Shown here one piece after another: positions 12,158 to 24,760 of a stretch of 64,000 nt of DNA. Source of the DNA: Rosa chinensis. Taxonomy: Eukaryota > Streptophyta > Magnoliopsida > Rosales > Rosaceae. The stretch spans positions 24,343,001-24,407,000 of the forward strand of contig NC_037094.1 of assembly GCF_002994745.2 (NCBI RefSeq), in the 5' to 3' direction. Both the position numbers and the translations under genes were made by a program. Each line of letters opens with the position of its first letter. Within the stretch, counting starts at the first letter, position 1. A model generated the notes under the pieces. It was given only the letters and a program-made list of their open reading frames with translations. It did not search any database and was not told the DNA's origin.

Positions 12158-12640
12158 TTAATGGGAAAGGATCCTCTCCTAAGCAATGAAGTTGCCTAAC
12201 CTACCTAAGCTTTTATCTATATGTTGACATGTGGATATAATGAATCCAACGGTCTACAACTTCTCTCTTTATTAGTCTCTTCCTTCACTCCTCTCTCCTC
12301 TCCTCTCTGTTCTTCTTTACGAGTCTGTCTACAGTGGAGACTAAACAAGTAGAGGAGAGTAGCCTGAGGCAAGCTCCAACAGATTGGAATATGATTTCGA
12401 CACCATTTTCTCTTTGAGAAAAATTCAGTCACCGTCCCCAAACTATGCTGCCAAGGCCAATTTGATACCCGAACTCTCAAAAGTATCAATGTGATACCCA
12501 AAGACCTATTTTGACATCAACGTGATACTTCCATCCAAAATCTCTGACTGTGCCGTCAACTATGTGGCAAGGGTAAAATTGTCTTTCTTTACTAATTAAT
12601 TATAAAAAAAGGAAAAAAAAAAACAAAGCAAAACAGATCG

Positions 12641-12642
<2 letters not shown>

Positions 12643-12698
<56 letters not shown>
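12643..12698. repeat. (CT)n microsatellite
   Basis: CT dinucleotides with a single TT interruption, inside the Mutator-like element next to its left inverted repeat. Confidence 0.9.
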
Positions 12699-13094
12699 TC
12701 TATTCCAATCTGATCCTCTCTCCTTTCTATCACTGGAATGGATTTTTGGATTTATGAAGAACAGCGGAAATGGAGAAATTTTTTTTGATCAAAAGTGTTT
12801 GTGGCTTATGAAGAACAATCAGAGTAGCGAGAATCGCTGCCGATGTCGGTGACAAGGAGGAGACTCTAGTCCAGAGAGCTCAGGTGGAGGTGGACGAACT
12901 ACTGGTCAGAGCGGTGGAGGAGAGAGTAGCGGTGATGATCCAGGTATTGAATTAGAATCTGGGAAAGAAAGCATCTCTTAAAAGCAAAACACGCAAATCC
13001 TTCTTGGTTCCAAAATCAAACTCCCAACTGCTCAAATCCACCCATCACAGAAATCAAGCTCCATTCTAGAAACCTTAGCAGCATAGTCTCATAG

Positions 13095-13590
13095 AAGTAC
13101 CACAAAACCTCGATCTGTCAAATAATTCTCTCAAAGGCTCTGTCCCAGGTTGGTTCTTGTCTCATCCAACCTTAGTCGAAGTCAATCTCTCAAAAAAAAG
13201 TTCGGCAGCAGCTTCGGGTTTGATAACGGTTCGGTTTCCTCAGTCCAGAAGCTATCTCTCTCAGCAACAGGTTCACCAACTCTATTCTGCTTTCTGGTTT
13301 CCCACACCTCAAAATCCTCAACCTTTCTCACAACAATTGGGTGCTCTCCCTTCTGATCTTGCCAACCTCACTAATGTCCAACACCTAGACATTTCGAGCT
13401 GCAAAATCTCCGGCAGCTTGAAGCCAATCTCTATTCTTTGCGCATTGACCTACTTAGATGTCTCAAACAACTCCATGAACGGTTCTTTCCCTTCGGATTT
13501 TCCCCCAATTAGTCCCCTCAAACATTTCGTTCAATAATTTCAGAGGTATAGTCGGCTTAGAAGAGTACCAAAAATTTGGGAAAACAGCTT
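13095..13590 (+). pseudogene. LRR receptor kinase ectodomain fragment (CaMRLK/MEE62-like)
   Basis: Across three frames one reads LDLSNNSLKGSVPGWF, then VEVNLSKKKFGSSFGFDNGS and SDLANLTNVQHLDISSCKIS, then LTYLDVSNNSMNGSFPSDFPP. This is a run of leucine-rich repeats, followed by NNFRGIVGLEEYQKFGKTAF, which resembles the juxtamembrane end of the ectodomain in calmodulin-binding LRR receptor kinases of the CaMRLK type. At least two frameshifts are present. No kinase domain is included. It lies inside the Mutator-like element, so I read it as a captured piece. The family name rests on my recollection of the motif order and is moderately sure. Confidence 0.6.
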
Positions 13591-14564
13591 TCTACAAGAC
13601 TCAACCTTTACATAAGAATAACAACTACCCAAACCAAAATAAACCCATAAGTGAATCCAATGATCAAAATCTGAGTGACCCATTACATTTTGCCTCTTCC
13701 AACCGTTTGTTGCCTGTGGTTTTTGTTGTTTCAATGTACAGTAACTATGTTGTTGTGTTGTCCAATTGGATTTATATAGTTAACAGTTGAACCCAAGAAC
13801 CCATCCCTTCTTATTGATTCTCGAAACGAGCTGCTGTAATTTCCTTATGGATTTGAAGATCGAATTGCAGTGGATTTGGTTGAGGTGGAGATGTAGAGGT
13901 GTTCATCAATCAAAATTGGATGAGAAAGAAGGAAGAAGAGATAGAAATTGGAGAGGATCTTGGCAGCGTTGGTGATGGTTTGGGCGAAGGAGAAGGAGAG
14001 GAGAGAGAAGAAGAAGGAGACTGAGGTTGAAGAAGAAACATAAGCCATTTTCTTTGATTTCTTGAGCGGAGGAAAAGGAGTGAAGCTTGCGGCGGTTTGG
14101 CTAGAACAAAATCCCAAAAGAAGAAGAACAAGAAGAACAAGAAGAAAAAGAAATGAAAAGAAGAAGAAAAAAAATTAACAAAAAATTGGATAAATTGGTC
14201 ATTTCATTTTTTTGAGGACCTACATGCTTGCCACATCATCAAGTTGACAGCACCGTCAGAGATTTTAGACGGAAGTATCATGTTGATGTCAAAATAGGTC
14301 TTTGGATATCACATTGATACTTTTAAGAGTTCGGGTATCAAATTGACCTTAGCAGCATAATTTGGGGACGGTGACTGAATTTTTCTCTTTCTCTTTACCT
14401 AAAACTCTAATCCATCAAAATACTCCATATCATTCCCTGCCCCAATAAATGATACATCCCAATTAAAGCAAAACCTTCAAGAATCTTCCCAACAGAAAAT
14501 GTAGGGAAAATGCTCATTTGTTACCCAAAACACTCTAAGGGATTATTTCCCTTTACCCAATTAA

Positions 14565-14779
14565 TGTTAAAGGAAAAACATATTGTGTGCCTTCGTCAAA
14601 GTGATTGATGGAGAGGGAATCAAGCAATTACCGATTAACATCAATCAGCATGAATTATGAACCAATCAGTAGTTAATGTCATCATTGTAATTGTTCTTTC
14701 CATTGTAATTCTCTCCCTATATAAAGGGGTTATGAAATGAAATGAGTAGACCAATTCCAATTCCCATTTTACTTTTACA
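14565..14779 (+). repeat. 5' LTR of Copia element
   Basis: Begins TG and ends CA. A TATA-like CTATATAAAG near 14717 fits the U3 promoter. Compared with the 3' LTR there are about two substitutions, but six single bases are missing from the 3' copy. Confidence 0.95.
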
Positions 14780-14800
14780 CGTTATCAACACGCTCAGAGC
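14780..14800 (+). other. Putative primer-binding site
   Basis: CGTTATCAACACGCTCAGAG follows the LTR end directly. It is not the common plant Copia site complementary to initiator tRNA-Met (TGGTATCAGAGC). The two minus-strand Copia elements have the closely similar CGTTATCAGCACG at the same place, so the site is conserved. Confidence 0.6.
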
Positions 14801-16501
14801 AAATAGCAAGAGAAAAAAAACTAAACCTTAGTTTTTTTTCTTTCTGCCGCACCAATTAAAAAAAAAAAAAAAAAAAACCGTGCAGATCGGTGACCGCCAG
14901 CCCACGTCACCGGCCTCCATCTCAATCCAACGGCTTTCCCCCTCGATCCCAGCCCTCCAGGCCGCTCGCTGCAGTCTCCGGCCTACAGCACCACCTGCAG
15001 CCCACACCCACGCCTTCGACCAGATCGGGGACCGCCCCTGAGCCTGCAACACCGGCTGACCAGCCATTCCAGCCGGCCTCAATCAAATCCCATCATGCAC
15101 CGATCCATACCGGCCAGCAGCACCGATCTCAACCTGCAGCCCTGCTCCAGCCTACTCCGTCCTCCTACCCATGCGGCCAGCCCACAGCGCCGATCCCAGC
15201 ACAGAATCCGGCAGCCCATCTGCAGCAGCGCCTCCGCCAAACGCTCGGATTGGCCAGCCGGGATCCGCTCGTCTCTTGCTCCGCCCGGCGCCCCTGCCTA
15301 GCCTAGCCCAGCGCCCCGCGCCCTCGTCCAGACCGGCTTCTGCAAGAAGTTTCTTCTTCCTGCAAACAGCAAAACAAACAGAGAGAACCAGAAAGACGAA
15401 GACACGAAGGAGGAGGAAGAGAGAAAAAAAACGAAGAGAAACAGAAAAAAAAGTGGTGACCGGGCTCAAAGATCAGACCCGGCCCAAAGAAAAAAAAAAA
15501 AAAAAACAGGGTGACCCGGCCCAAATTTAAAAAAAAAAAAAAAAAGAGAGCAAAAGTGACCTGGCCGAAGTAAAGACCCGGCCCAAGAAAAAGAGCAGGC
15601 CTCTGCAACCCAAAAAAAAAAAAAGCAAAAGCAAAGAAAAAAAAGAAACAGGCCCTGCGGCCCAGAAAAGAAAGAAAAAGAAAAAAAACAGGCTAATAAA
15701 AAGAAAAAAAAAACAAAGCCCACTGCTGAAAAGGGAGAGGAAGCGGCCTAGTTTCATAAGCCCAAAAACATCGCTATGCACGCCTACATCAACACGCGTG
15801 TGCGCTAGAATTGTTTTCTTTTTCGAAACCAAGTATGTTCTTTTTAATTTATTTTCATACTATGGTAAATTCTCATTATTTATTTTCTTGAGCATGCTAT
15901 ATATTTTATTGTTTATGCTTTTATTATAAATTTTTCGAGCAAGCTTAGTTAGATTATATTAATTATTTTACGCATGCTTTGTCATTTATGCTTTATATAA
16001 TTATCTTTAAGCCATGATTATATATTTGATTTTTGAGCATGCCATATATATCATATATATTGTTATATATTATTTATGAAATTTTGAGCATGTTTTTATT
16101 TTATTTACGCTTATATAAATTATGTCTACACATGCTTTGTATTTTACTAATTGTTTACATTTTATTTTACGCATGCTATATTATTGCTATTATTATGTGT
16201 AATATATAATTTGTTGTATATTTGTGCAATTTGAGCATGTCATGTAGTTTATTTTTATATGCTATATTTAAATGTGCTATGATTATTTTTAATGCAACAT
16301 ATCAATACCGTTTGGCCATGATAATGAAATTCATGCGCATTATACACACACTTACTGTGATAAAGTATTTTCACATAGCATCAAAAAAAAAAATGTGACC
16401 ATTACGAATCTTGGTCTTGAAATCTAATTCATATATTTGGAAAATAATTTACGTGGATGTTTTATGACTGTGTAATTTATATCTTCTCTTGTTTTATGTA
16501 G
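14801..16501 (+). other. Copia 5' leader
   Basis: An untranslated leader of about 1.7 kb in three compositional blocks. 14880-15340 is GC-rich and would translate as a proline-rich stretch that I do not regard as a real protein. 15350-15730 is A-rich with recurrent GACCCGGCCCAA words separated by A runs. 15790-16480 is AT-rich with about nine copies of GAGCATGC, ACGCATGCT or close variants at roughly 60-100-bp spacing. Gag starts at 16502. Confidence 0.7.
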
Positions 16502-17466
16502 ATGGCTGATCCAACTCAACCTGAGTTTGACATCTTGGACTCAGAAGGACTTGAGTACCATCGTTGGGTTTCCGATATGGAAACTGCCTTTGTGGCAAAA
16601 GACTACACTGCCACCATTACTGATCCCAAAGATGATGAACTATCTAATAAGGTGAAAGCAGATGCCTTAATTTTTTTGAGGCGACATATTGATCTAGCCT
16701 ACGCTGGGAGTACCTTCAGTTGAAGACACCCAAAGCACTGTGGGATGCCCTTAAAGGACGTTTTGGGAACATTCACGATACTTTGCTCCAGGACTGGCTT
16801 TCAGTGGAATGGAATCCGCTTGCTTGACTATAAAAGGTCAATGACTTCAACAAGGACATGTTGCGTTTAAAGGCACGTCTCAATTTCTGTGGAAGGGAAA
16901 TCACAGAAGATGATATGATCTACAAGACTCTTACCACCTTTCCTAATTCAGCTTTATACTAGCGAACCAGTATCAGTTGGATTAGACAACAAAAGAATCA
17001 CAACATTCAATAAGTTGATAAGCCTACTGCAAGTGGCTGAGAGACAAAATAAGATTCTCTTGAATAACAATGCCAGGCCCACTGGGACAAAGAAATTCCC
17101 GAGGCTAATTATGGAAAAATGAAAGGTGGAAATAACTCCAATGCAAGGGGTTTAGACGTGTTGATCCCTACCCACGTGAAACCATGCACCACGTGGAAAG
17201 GGACATGGGGATCATGGCAACAAGATGCAAACGGAAAGAGTTGACAATGAACCATGCTATAGGTGTGGATTCATTGGGCATTGGTACAAGAACTGCCAAG
17301 CAAAAACAGAGTAGCAGCAAATTACAAGAGGTATAGAGAGTCTAAAGAACAAGTGGCTCACTATATGGAAGAAGGAGGTCATGACCTAGACGTCAACCTT
17401 ACAGTTGCAGACTCTAATGGCAAAGAGGAACTTGCTAAGTCAATGGATGCTCTCAATCTTGACTGA
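16502..17466 (+). pseudogene. Copia gag, frameshifted (copy 2)
   Basis: The start is clear: MADPTQPEFDILDSEGLEY followed by HRWVSDMETAFVAKDY, the usual Copia Gag N-terminus, right after a leader ending in GTAG. The frame is lost after about 70 codons near 16700 by missing bases relative to copy 1, and lost again several times. The zinc-knuckle codons are still visible near 17255-17300. Tail codons ESKEQVAHYMEEGGHDLDVN reach the natural stop at 17466. Most breaks are single-base deletions that copy 1 lacks, so some could be consensus errors. Confidence 0.85.
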
Positions 17467-20400
17467 TCTGCTTTATTCATTTTATTTTCCAAAGACAGTT
17501 GTGAAGGCATAATGCCTCATTTTTAATTAGACTATTGTTTGGTCTTAAAATTTATTTTCAATCATGGATTGATGATTAGATTCTGAAGAAAGACCTTTGA
17601 TTTGCTTATCGTTGGCTTATTAATAAATTTTGAATTTTATTCTGAAGCACTGAAACTATTCAAATTTATTTCTATACACATATTTACATGGTTCGAAATA
17701 GCACTATCAAGATGTAAGCAATACATCCAGAAAAAAAAATTATTAGAATGAAAAGAATACCATTCTACGCAAATAGAAATACTCTAAAGAATATGAGTTA
17801 TATTTTCTAAATACCTCCCATTTATTTGTAGGAATGAATGGAGGAGAACTTGAGTGCTTAGATGATAGTGGGACTACCCACACAATATTAGAAATAGGAA
17901 ATTATTCATTGAACTAATAGCCTATAAATTCTCTGTGACTACGATGATTGGATTATCACAACTAATAAAATGGCAAGGAACTGCCAAATTTTTGCTGCCT
18001 ATGGCGCAACATTTCAAGTCACAGACGCTCTATATGCACCAAGAGCTAATCGAACTTGTTAATGTTTCAAAGCATTTGTGCCAACGGTTATCATGTAAAA
18101 ACACACTGTGGAGAATGGAACTGAATACCTGATATTAACTCTAATGAATGTGGAAGGAAACGCATTTTAGAGAAATTTATGAGTCAATCTAGTGGACTGT
18201 ACCCACTACGATTTGGATCATTGAATCCTATATTGTCACCAAAATGAAATGTGGGACCTGACTCATACAGGCTTTGCATGACCGCCTATGGCACCGAGGT
18301 CATGACATGATCCGTATTTTTAAAAAGCACTACACGGACATCCTTCTTTCGAGTGAAAAATGGGAGAAAAATCCGCCACACTGCAAGGTGTCGTTCTAGT
18401 ATTGCTCAAATGCAGTCATTGCTTTCTGAAGTACCAGAAGCACTACCTCCTCCATTATGCCTCATTAACTATTTCAAAGGCACATCACTCGTTTTGCAAA
18501 GCCTGCTTTTTAGCAAAAACATGATCGAGACCTTCCTATGCTAAATACAAAACAAACATTCCATTCTTACAAAGGATACAAAGAAATGTCTGTGGACCTA
18601 TCCATCCAGAATGCGGACCATTCAAGTACTTTATGGTTCTGGTGGATACTTCGACAATCTGGTCACATGTCGTTTTATTGTCCACCAGAAATGCTGCAAT
18701 ACTCCTAGCACAGATTATACGTTTAAGGGCTCGCCACCCTGATCACCCTATAAAGTCTATAAAGGCTTGATAATGCTAGAGAGTTTACATCAAAAGCATT
18801 TGATGATTATTGCATATCTATTTGGATCGATGTAGAGCATCCTGTACCCCATGTGAATACAAAATGGTCTCGCAGAAGCCACCATCAAAGGCCACAGATG
18901 GTGGCTAGGGCATCGGTTATGCGCACCAACCTGCCTATATCTGCATGGGGTTATGCAATATTGCACGCAGCTTTACTTATTCGTTTAGACCACAGATAGC
19001 CAACCATTTTCTGCGTACCAGTTGGTAACTGGATATGAGCCTGACACTTCACACTTACGCATATTTGGTTGAGCAGTATATGTGCCTATTGCGCCCCATA
19101 GCGGCACCAAAATGGTCCTCAGAGACGATTAAGTATTTATGTTGGATACGAATCCCCAACAATTATTCTCTATTTGGAACCTTGACAGGCGATCTCTCTA
19201 CCGCTAGATTTGCGGATTGTTACTTTGATGAGACAGTCTTCCCGTCGTTAGGAGGAGATAGGAAAAGGATTTTCCAAGGGAACGACAGGAATTGTTGTGG
19301 TTTGTCCCCACTCTGTTCTCTTGACCGCACTTCACAAAGTGAAAGTGAAGTGAAAGAATAATCGATCTTCAGAACGTAGCAGATTCGATGCCTGATGCGT
19401 TTACTGATATCGTAAAAGTGACGAGATCACATATACCAGCTGCAAATGTGCCTGCAAGGTTAGAAGTCCCCAACAAGGGGCACGGTGCCGCAGATAGAGG
19501 CACTGCAACGCACTTAGTGGAGGTGTGGTTGAGGCCGTGGCTCCCCAAGGAAGAGGGGAGGTCACTTGGTTCGATTGACACTCACCCAAGAAAAGAGGGT
19601 GAGTAAGGCACAAACCAATCATCAATGTATAGAATCCCTCTCATGAGATTGTCTCTGATTATAGTTATTCCATGAATCAATACTGGAGGACGCTCCGATG
19701 TTTGAAATGATTCCAGAGAACAAAGAATCTCAAAGGATTACGAGAGTGTATGAGTTGATAGAAAGATCTTCCATACACATTGATGATAGATACTGTTGCT
19801 CAAGGAATCATAGAGCACGATGATATCGAACCACGCTCTATTGAAAAATGTCAACAAAGAGCATATTGGCCTAAATGGAAAGAATCAGTCCAGGTAGAAT
19901 TAGATTCTCTGACAAAGAGACAGGTATTGGTCAGGTAGTGCTAACCCCACCAAGTGTAAAGCCTGTAGGACATAAATGAGTCTTTGTCAGAAAGCGTAAT
20001 GAGAAGAATGAAGTCCTGAGGTACAAGGCTCGCCTTGTGGCGCAAGGTTCCTCACAACGCCCTGGAACTGACTACGAGGAGACATACTCTCCGTAATGGA
20101 CGTTATAACGTTCCGCTACTTAGTTAGCTTAGTAATTTCCGAAGGACTGGAAATGCAGCTCATGGATGTGGTTACTGCATATCTCTATGGGGATCTAGAT
20201 TCAGAGATATATATGAAAAGTGCCTAATGGCCTTACATTACCCAAGTCAAGTGACTCTAAACCACAGAGTGCGTTTGCAATTAAGTTGAAACGCTCACTT
20301 TACGGATTGAAACAATCCAGACGGATGTGGTATACCCGTCTAAGTGACTACTTGATTGGGAAGGGATATAAGAACTATGAATTATGCCCCTGCGTATTCA

Positions 20401-20959
20401 TAAAGAAAACAAGTTCCGAATTTGCAAATTGTAGTAGTATATGTCATAACTGGTACTCTTGATGAAATAAGAGAAACCGCGAGCTACTTGAAATCCGAAT
20501 TTGAGATGAAGGATCTTGGAAAATCTCGATTCTATCTAGGTCTTGAACTAGAACACCGAGTTTGTGGAATATTAATCCACCAGTCTGCATATGTCACTAC
20601 TACAAAAATTGAATCAGACGACGGCTAAAAACTGTCGTCTGATGCGGAGCTGACTGTCGTATATCTCGCTGCCGTCTGATGAAACATGATTTAGAGAACT
20701 GTCATCTGAAGAACTCGGCATCCATGTCGACAGCATGTCGACAGACTGTCGATAGCTTGTCGACATCATTAACTGTCGTGTGAACGTCACTCAGACAACG
20801 GGCAACTGAAGAACCCGTTGTGTGATGGTGATTCAGAAGTCATTTTTTTTGTTAAAACTGTTGTGTGACTGTTATTCACACAACTAAAACATTGATTGCA
20901 TCCATGATCTATATTACTCTCACACAACAGTTTTTATTGTATGGCTGTTGTGAACATTG

Positions 20960-23550
20960 TGTACGTACAGCAGAAAATGAAATCAAAAATCACCAAATGA
21001 ACAGTAATTACCAATATATATCTAATATTGTTATAATCCACATAATTGTACTGAAACGTATTAGACAATATTGCCAAAAAGGAGCACTATACTACTCCAA
21101 CACCAAAATATGGAGCACATCTATACTACTCCACTAGCAAAATAAGTGAATAAATGTACTTTAAATTCACTTTGGAGCACAAAAACACATTTCTAGCCTA
21201 TTTCTTCACATAACTTGCGAGCTCATTACGCACTTCATCAATTTCCACTTGACCATAAACATGGTTGGCTCTCCTAGCCCACTGTAATAGTTTGAAATAA
21301 CAATGAAAGAAATGTTAGAGAAGAAGCACATAGCACATATATAGAGCATAGAGTATGCAAACAGATAAAAGCCTCAAGGATACATTAAAATACCTATAGA
21401 CTGCGCAGACTCAAGTCGGTCTACAACAATCATGCAAAACAAAATGTTATAAATTAAATGGTATGCATGTTAATAGTCTTTTTTGAATATGGTACATAAC
21501 TACATTGTCCAACCACTGGAAATAGGGTATTGACTTCAACAGTTCAGCCTTCTAGGTTACTAAAATTTTCACTAGCCAATTCAAAAAAAAAAAAAAAGTA
21601 CAAGCTATTTTTTCAGTGTTCGTGTATTAAATCTGATGCAATGAGTGTAGCTACTTCTTATAAAGCCTAAATAAAGTCATTTCTAGCAGCAGAACAATTC
21701 TTAAAACTTCCATATATAGTATATTAAAGTAGTTACCTTGATGGCTAAAGTAAAATGTTTTTGTTAAGACTAAGACTCCAGAACTTATGTTAATTATTTG
21801 CAGTCCCAACTCTATCCAGGAAGGTCCAAATAATTTCTGGAAACACATAGGTACTTCATTTACCTCAATTACAACGGAATCAAACCCCTGGGAAAACAGA
21901 ACAATTGGAACATATGACCTTTTGCCTTAACATCTATACTGGATTCTCAATTCCCATACAATTAACACCAATATGCAACCAGGAGAAGAACAATTAACAA
22001 CAAGAACAGCAAACATATGGCAACTGATTAACAAAATTATGTTTAAAGTTTGTGAGGTAGAAGATAAATTATCAAGTTACATTATATGGAAGAATACCTC
22101 TGCCTTTGATTCTACTAGAGCGGTCTCTGAAGACTCATAACACTTGCTGTATCTTGCAATAGTTCACTTCATACTGTAAAAAATTGGCACAGATAAACAT
22201 CAGCAGCTATAATTTGTATAAAACAGGGTACAATTAATTTCATGTGGCTATAGCACTTGCATTGCAGCATCATTTCTAAGTTATTATATATGAAATCAGT
22301 ATTAGATCGGCAACCGAATTAATGCTTCGTCTCAAGCTTAATGCAATCATACAAGAGATGCTCTAACCGAAAATATATGGTAGAAAGATACCAATGGAAC
22401 CAACTAATTAACTAAAGACATTACTTTGTTTCACTAATCCTTGGAGAAAAGAAAGTATGGTTGCCAATGAAATGTCCCATAAAGACTGGGGACTGGAGAA
22501 AGCACCTTTACCTAAAGAGGAGACAGCATCTTCAGAGAAAGACTAATAGCTTAAGAGAGTAGGGATATTCAAATATTGTAATATCAGTGAGGACTAAGGA
22601 CATATGAACTCTCACTCAAGTGCTAATTGATCTTCTATAACAGGTGGCTACACACAAGTCAAGACACTCAAACAGAGATTGTAGACTTATTTACGCAAGG
22701 TGAATAGGTTAGCAGAGATTTGAGACTTGGTTAATAGGTCATTAGAGAGCTCAACAACAAAATTCACAGTCTGGATATAAAATACAAGAACCAGCCAGAC
22801 CGGCATTGCATCAGCATAAGGCGAAGACTTAAAGTCATGTAAGAATCCTCAAAATCAACCCATGTCCAACTTCACCAAAGGCACAAACGAGGAACAACCA
22901 AACAAGGGAGTTCTCACGAAACAAAAATCTCCTTTAAAGTCTAGTAGAGTAGATTATTTTTCTGCTATAGGTTTCAACGCTAGAGTGACCAGATTACCAG
23001 TAATGGAAACTGAAACTGAACCTTCCAGAGTAAACAAAACCTTTTACAGATACGCATCAACATTAGCTTACCAAGGTCCACTTCAGACTCAATTAAGATA
23101 GAAAAGAGGTAGCCATTGATTTAACAACAACAAGGTGACCAGATTTCAATTCTGGACTCGCATCCAACTTGTCACAAATAACACATTGTTTTGCAGAATA
23201 CATAGCTTCAAATTGCTCATTAATCATCACTACCCACAGAGGAAAACCCCCAAACTCAACAACTATTAGTACTAAACAACTATTGAGCAACAATGTAGGA
23301 TTGACATTCACACGAACCCAAAAGAAAACATGGGAAACAGAAGCACCCACTAGTCCATCTAATAGAATAAAAACAATAAAATATAAACAAATTATAGATG
23401 TGATGCAGACATTGAAAAATTTAAATCAAAGCCCCAGATAATTTCAACCAAAGACAAAAGGAAAATTATAATAAATAGAGTAAACATGATCAGAAACACA
23501 TGCATGAACCTCAAAAAATTCAGAAAACTTAGCCCAAAATTAAAAAAAAG
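20960..23550. other. CACTA interior without recognised gene
   Basis: AT-rich sequence with several short open stretches on both strands (for example 22862-23101 and 23169-23441). None gives a translation I recognise. Downstream exons of the MADS-box gene would be expected here on the minus strand, but I found neither an I-domain nor a K-box. Confidence 0.5.
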
Positions 23551-23562
23551 TAGAAAAATTAC

Positions 23563-23729
23563 CCAGCACTGGAAAACTCAAAAAGCTTGCCAGTGTTAGA
23601 GAAGACGATGACAACAACCTCAGCATCGCAGAGAATAGCCAATTCCTGAGCTTTCTTGAGTAATCCAGCACGCCTTTTTGAGAATGTGACTTGTCTGCTG
23701 TTGGTGTTCTCAATCTTCCCCCTACCCAT
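23563..23729 (-). pseudogene. MADS-box first exon (AGL15-like), captured
   Basis: The minus strand encodes a nearly complete MADS domain, the DNA-binding domain of MIKC transcription factors: [11 protein letters not shown], then [19 protein letters not shown], then [20 protein letters not shown], ending EFSSAG with a GT donor just after, as in MIKC exon 1. The wording is closest to AGL15-type proteins. Five residues (IKRIE) are missing after MGRGKIE compared with the family consensus, a 15-bp loss between two GATTGAG-like repeats in the basic DNA-contact region. No I, K or C exons were found. It sits inside the CACTA element with about 1.1 kb of upstream sequence that could be the donor 5' region. 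Confidence 0.85.
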
Positions 23730-23779
23730 TTTTTTCTTCATAACCCCAAAAAAACCCAGAAAGCCAAAACCAATTAATA

Positions 23780-23808
23780 ACCCCCCCCCCCCCCCCCCAA
23801 AAAAAAAA
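23780..23808. repeat. Poly(C)/poly(A) homopolymer junction
   Basis: A run of about 18 C followed by about 10 A, immediately upstream of the MADS exon (minus strand). Length is probably unreliable. Confidence 0.8.
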
Positions 23809-24703
23809 AGCCTAAAGGCCAGAGCTTTAGACTACCCAATTCATAAGAAATGAAGAATCTTTCTGGGTTGTGTCTCTGCCTCCCTCTCCCTCTCTCTAAA
23901 ATCAAGAAAAGGAGTGGTCTTTCTGGGCCTCCAACTCTTGCTGCACCTGAGAAAATCTACAAATAGAACAACAATAAAGTATCTTAGTTAGAATTTCAAA
24001 TAGGAGATCAAAACGAGACCTAAAGATGAACTACATGTGTCTTGGGTTGGCTTTACCTTCTCCATCACTTATCAAACCCCACCACAACACACAAACAACA
24101 GAATGAAGAATACCCTTTCCTAATCCCCAACAACCAAACAAAGAACATGAAGAAACAAACCCAGAAACCCATCCATAATTTGGGTCCTCATGATAAAATA
24201 CTAGGCGCAGTTGACCCCATGATAATTACAAGAAAAAGATCAGAACTTGAGAGAACCCAACGGAAAACAGGACGTAATAATCAAAACTCATTTACAGAAT
24301 CGGAGAGAATCAACAGAAAGAAAGTTTTAATACCTGAAATCGCATCCAATGTGGGAAAAAAATGGAGGCGCGCGAACAATTCGGTCTTGCATATGTGTAT
24401 TCGCTTCACCAACACGCTCGGCTGGCTTAGTCAGCTCCGAGTTCTGAGTTTTCGCTCCAGGTTCTGAGTCTTACCAGATTTCTCCAACAGCTTCGCTCCA
24501 AGGGAATCAGGTCGAGCTGAATAAAATCGATCTCAGTTCAACGCCTCAAATCCCGTTCGCAGTCTACCATCGCACTCGAGAGATGAGATTGGTTTGGGAG
24601 AGTGACATTTTGGCGAGAGAGTGAGCTAGCTAGGGTTTTGGTTTTGGGTCGTCTGTTGAGAGTGAAGCGAGTCGAGAAAGGGCTTTGGCCTGTTTCGATC
24701 GGT

Positions 24704-24708
<5 letters not shown>

Positions 24709-24757
<49 letters not shown>
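24709..24757. repeat. (GA)n microsatellite
   Basis: About 23 GA units in the CACTA interior, in what would be the 5' region of the captured MADS gene. Confidence 0.95.

Positions 24758-24760
<3 letters not shown>

Larger units (their letters stand above)
12416..14387. mobile_element. Mutator-like element (Pack-MULE) with LRR-kinase fragment
   Basis: Terminal inverted repeats of about 160 bp run from GAGAAAAATTCAGTCACCG at 12416 inward and mirror GGTGACTGAATTTTTCTC ending at 14387. The 9-bp sequence TTTCTCTTT flanks both sides (12407-12415 and 14388-14396). That is the target-duplication length of Mutator-like elements, although the word is low-complexity. No transposase is present. The interior holds a CT microsatellite, a fragment of an LRR receptor kinase gene and a purine-rich stretch (13900-14180). 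It is therefore a non-autonomous element that has captured host gene sequence. Confidence 0.85.

Noticed and set aside
12217..12501. Minus-strand open frame of 94 codons
   Set aside because: It runs across the Mutator-like element boundary and its target duplication, so it cannot be an old gene.
14890..15306. Proline-rich open frame in the Copia leader
   Set aside because: It lies upstream of the real gag start, is a by-product of GC-rich low-complexity sequence, and has no recognisable domain.
15303..15832. Overlapping phenylalanine-rich open frames on the minus strand
   Set aside because: They are translations of the A-rich tract read in reverse.
22862..23441. Open frames in the CACTA interior as transposase or MADS K-box exons
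   Set aside because: Translations do not resemble CACTA transposase or any MIKC domain.
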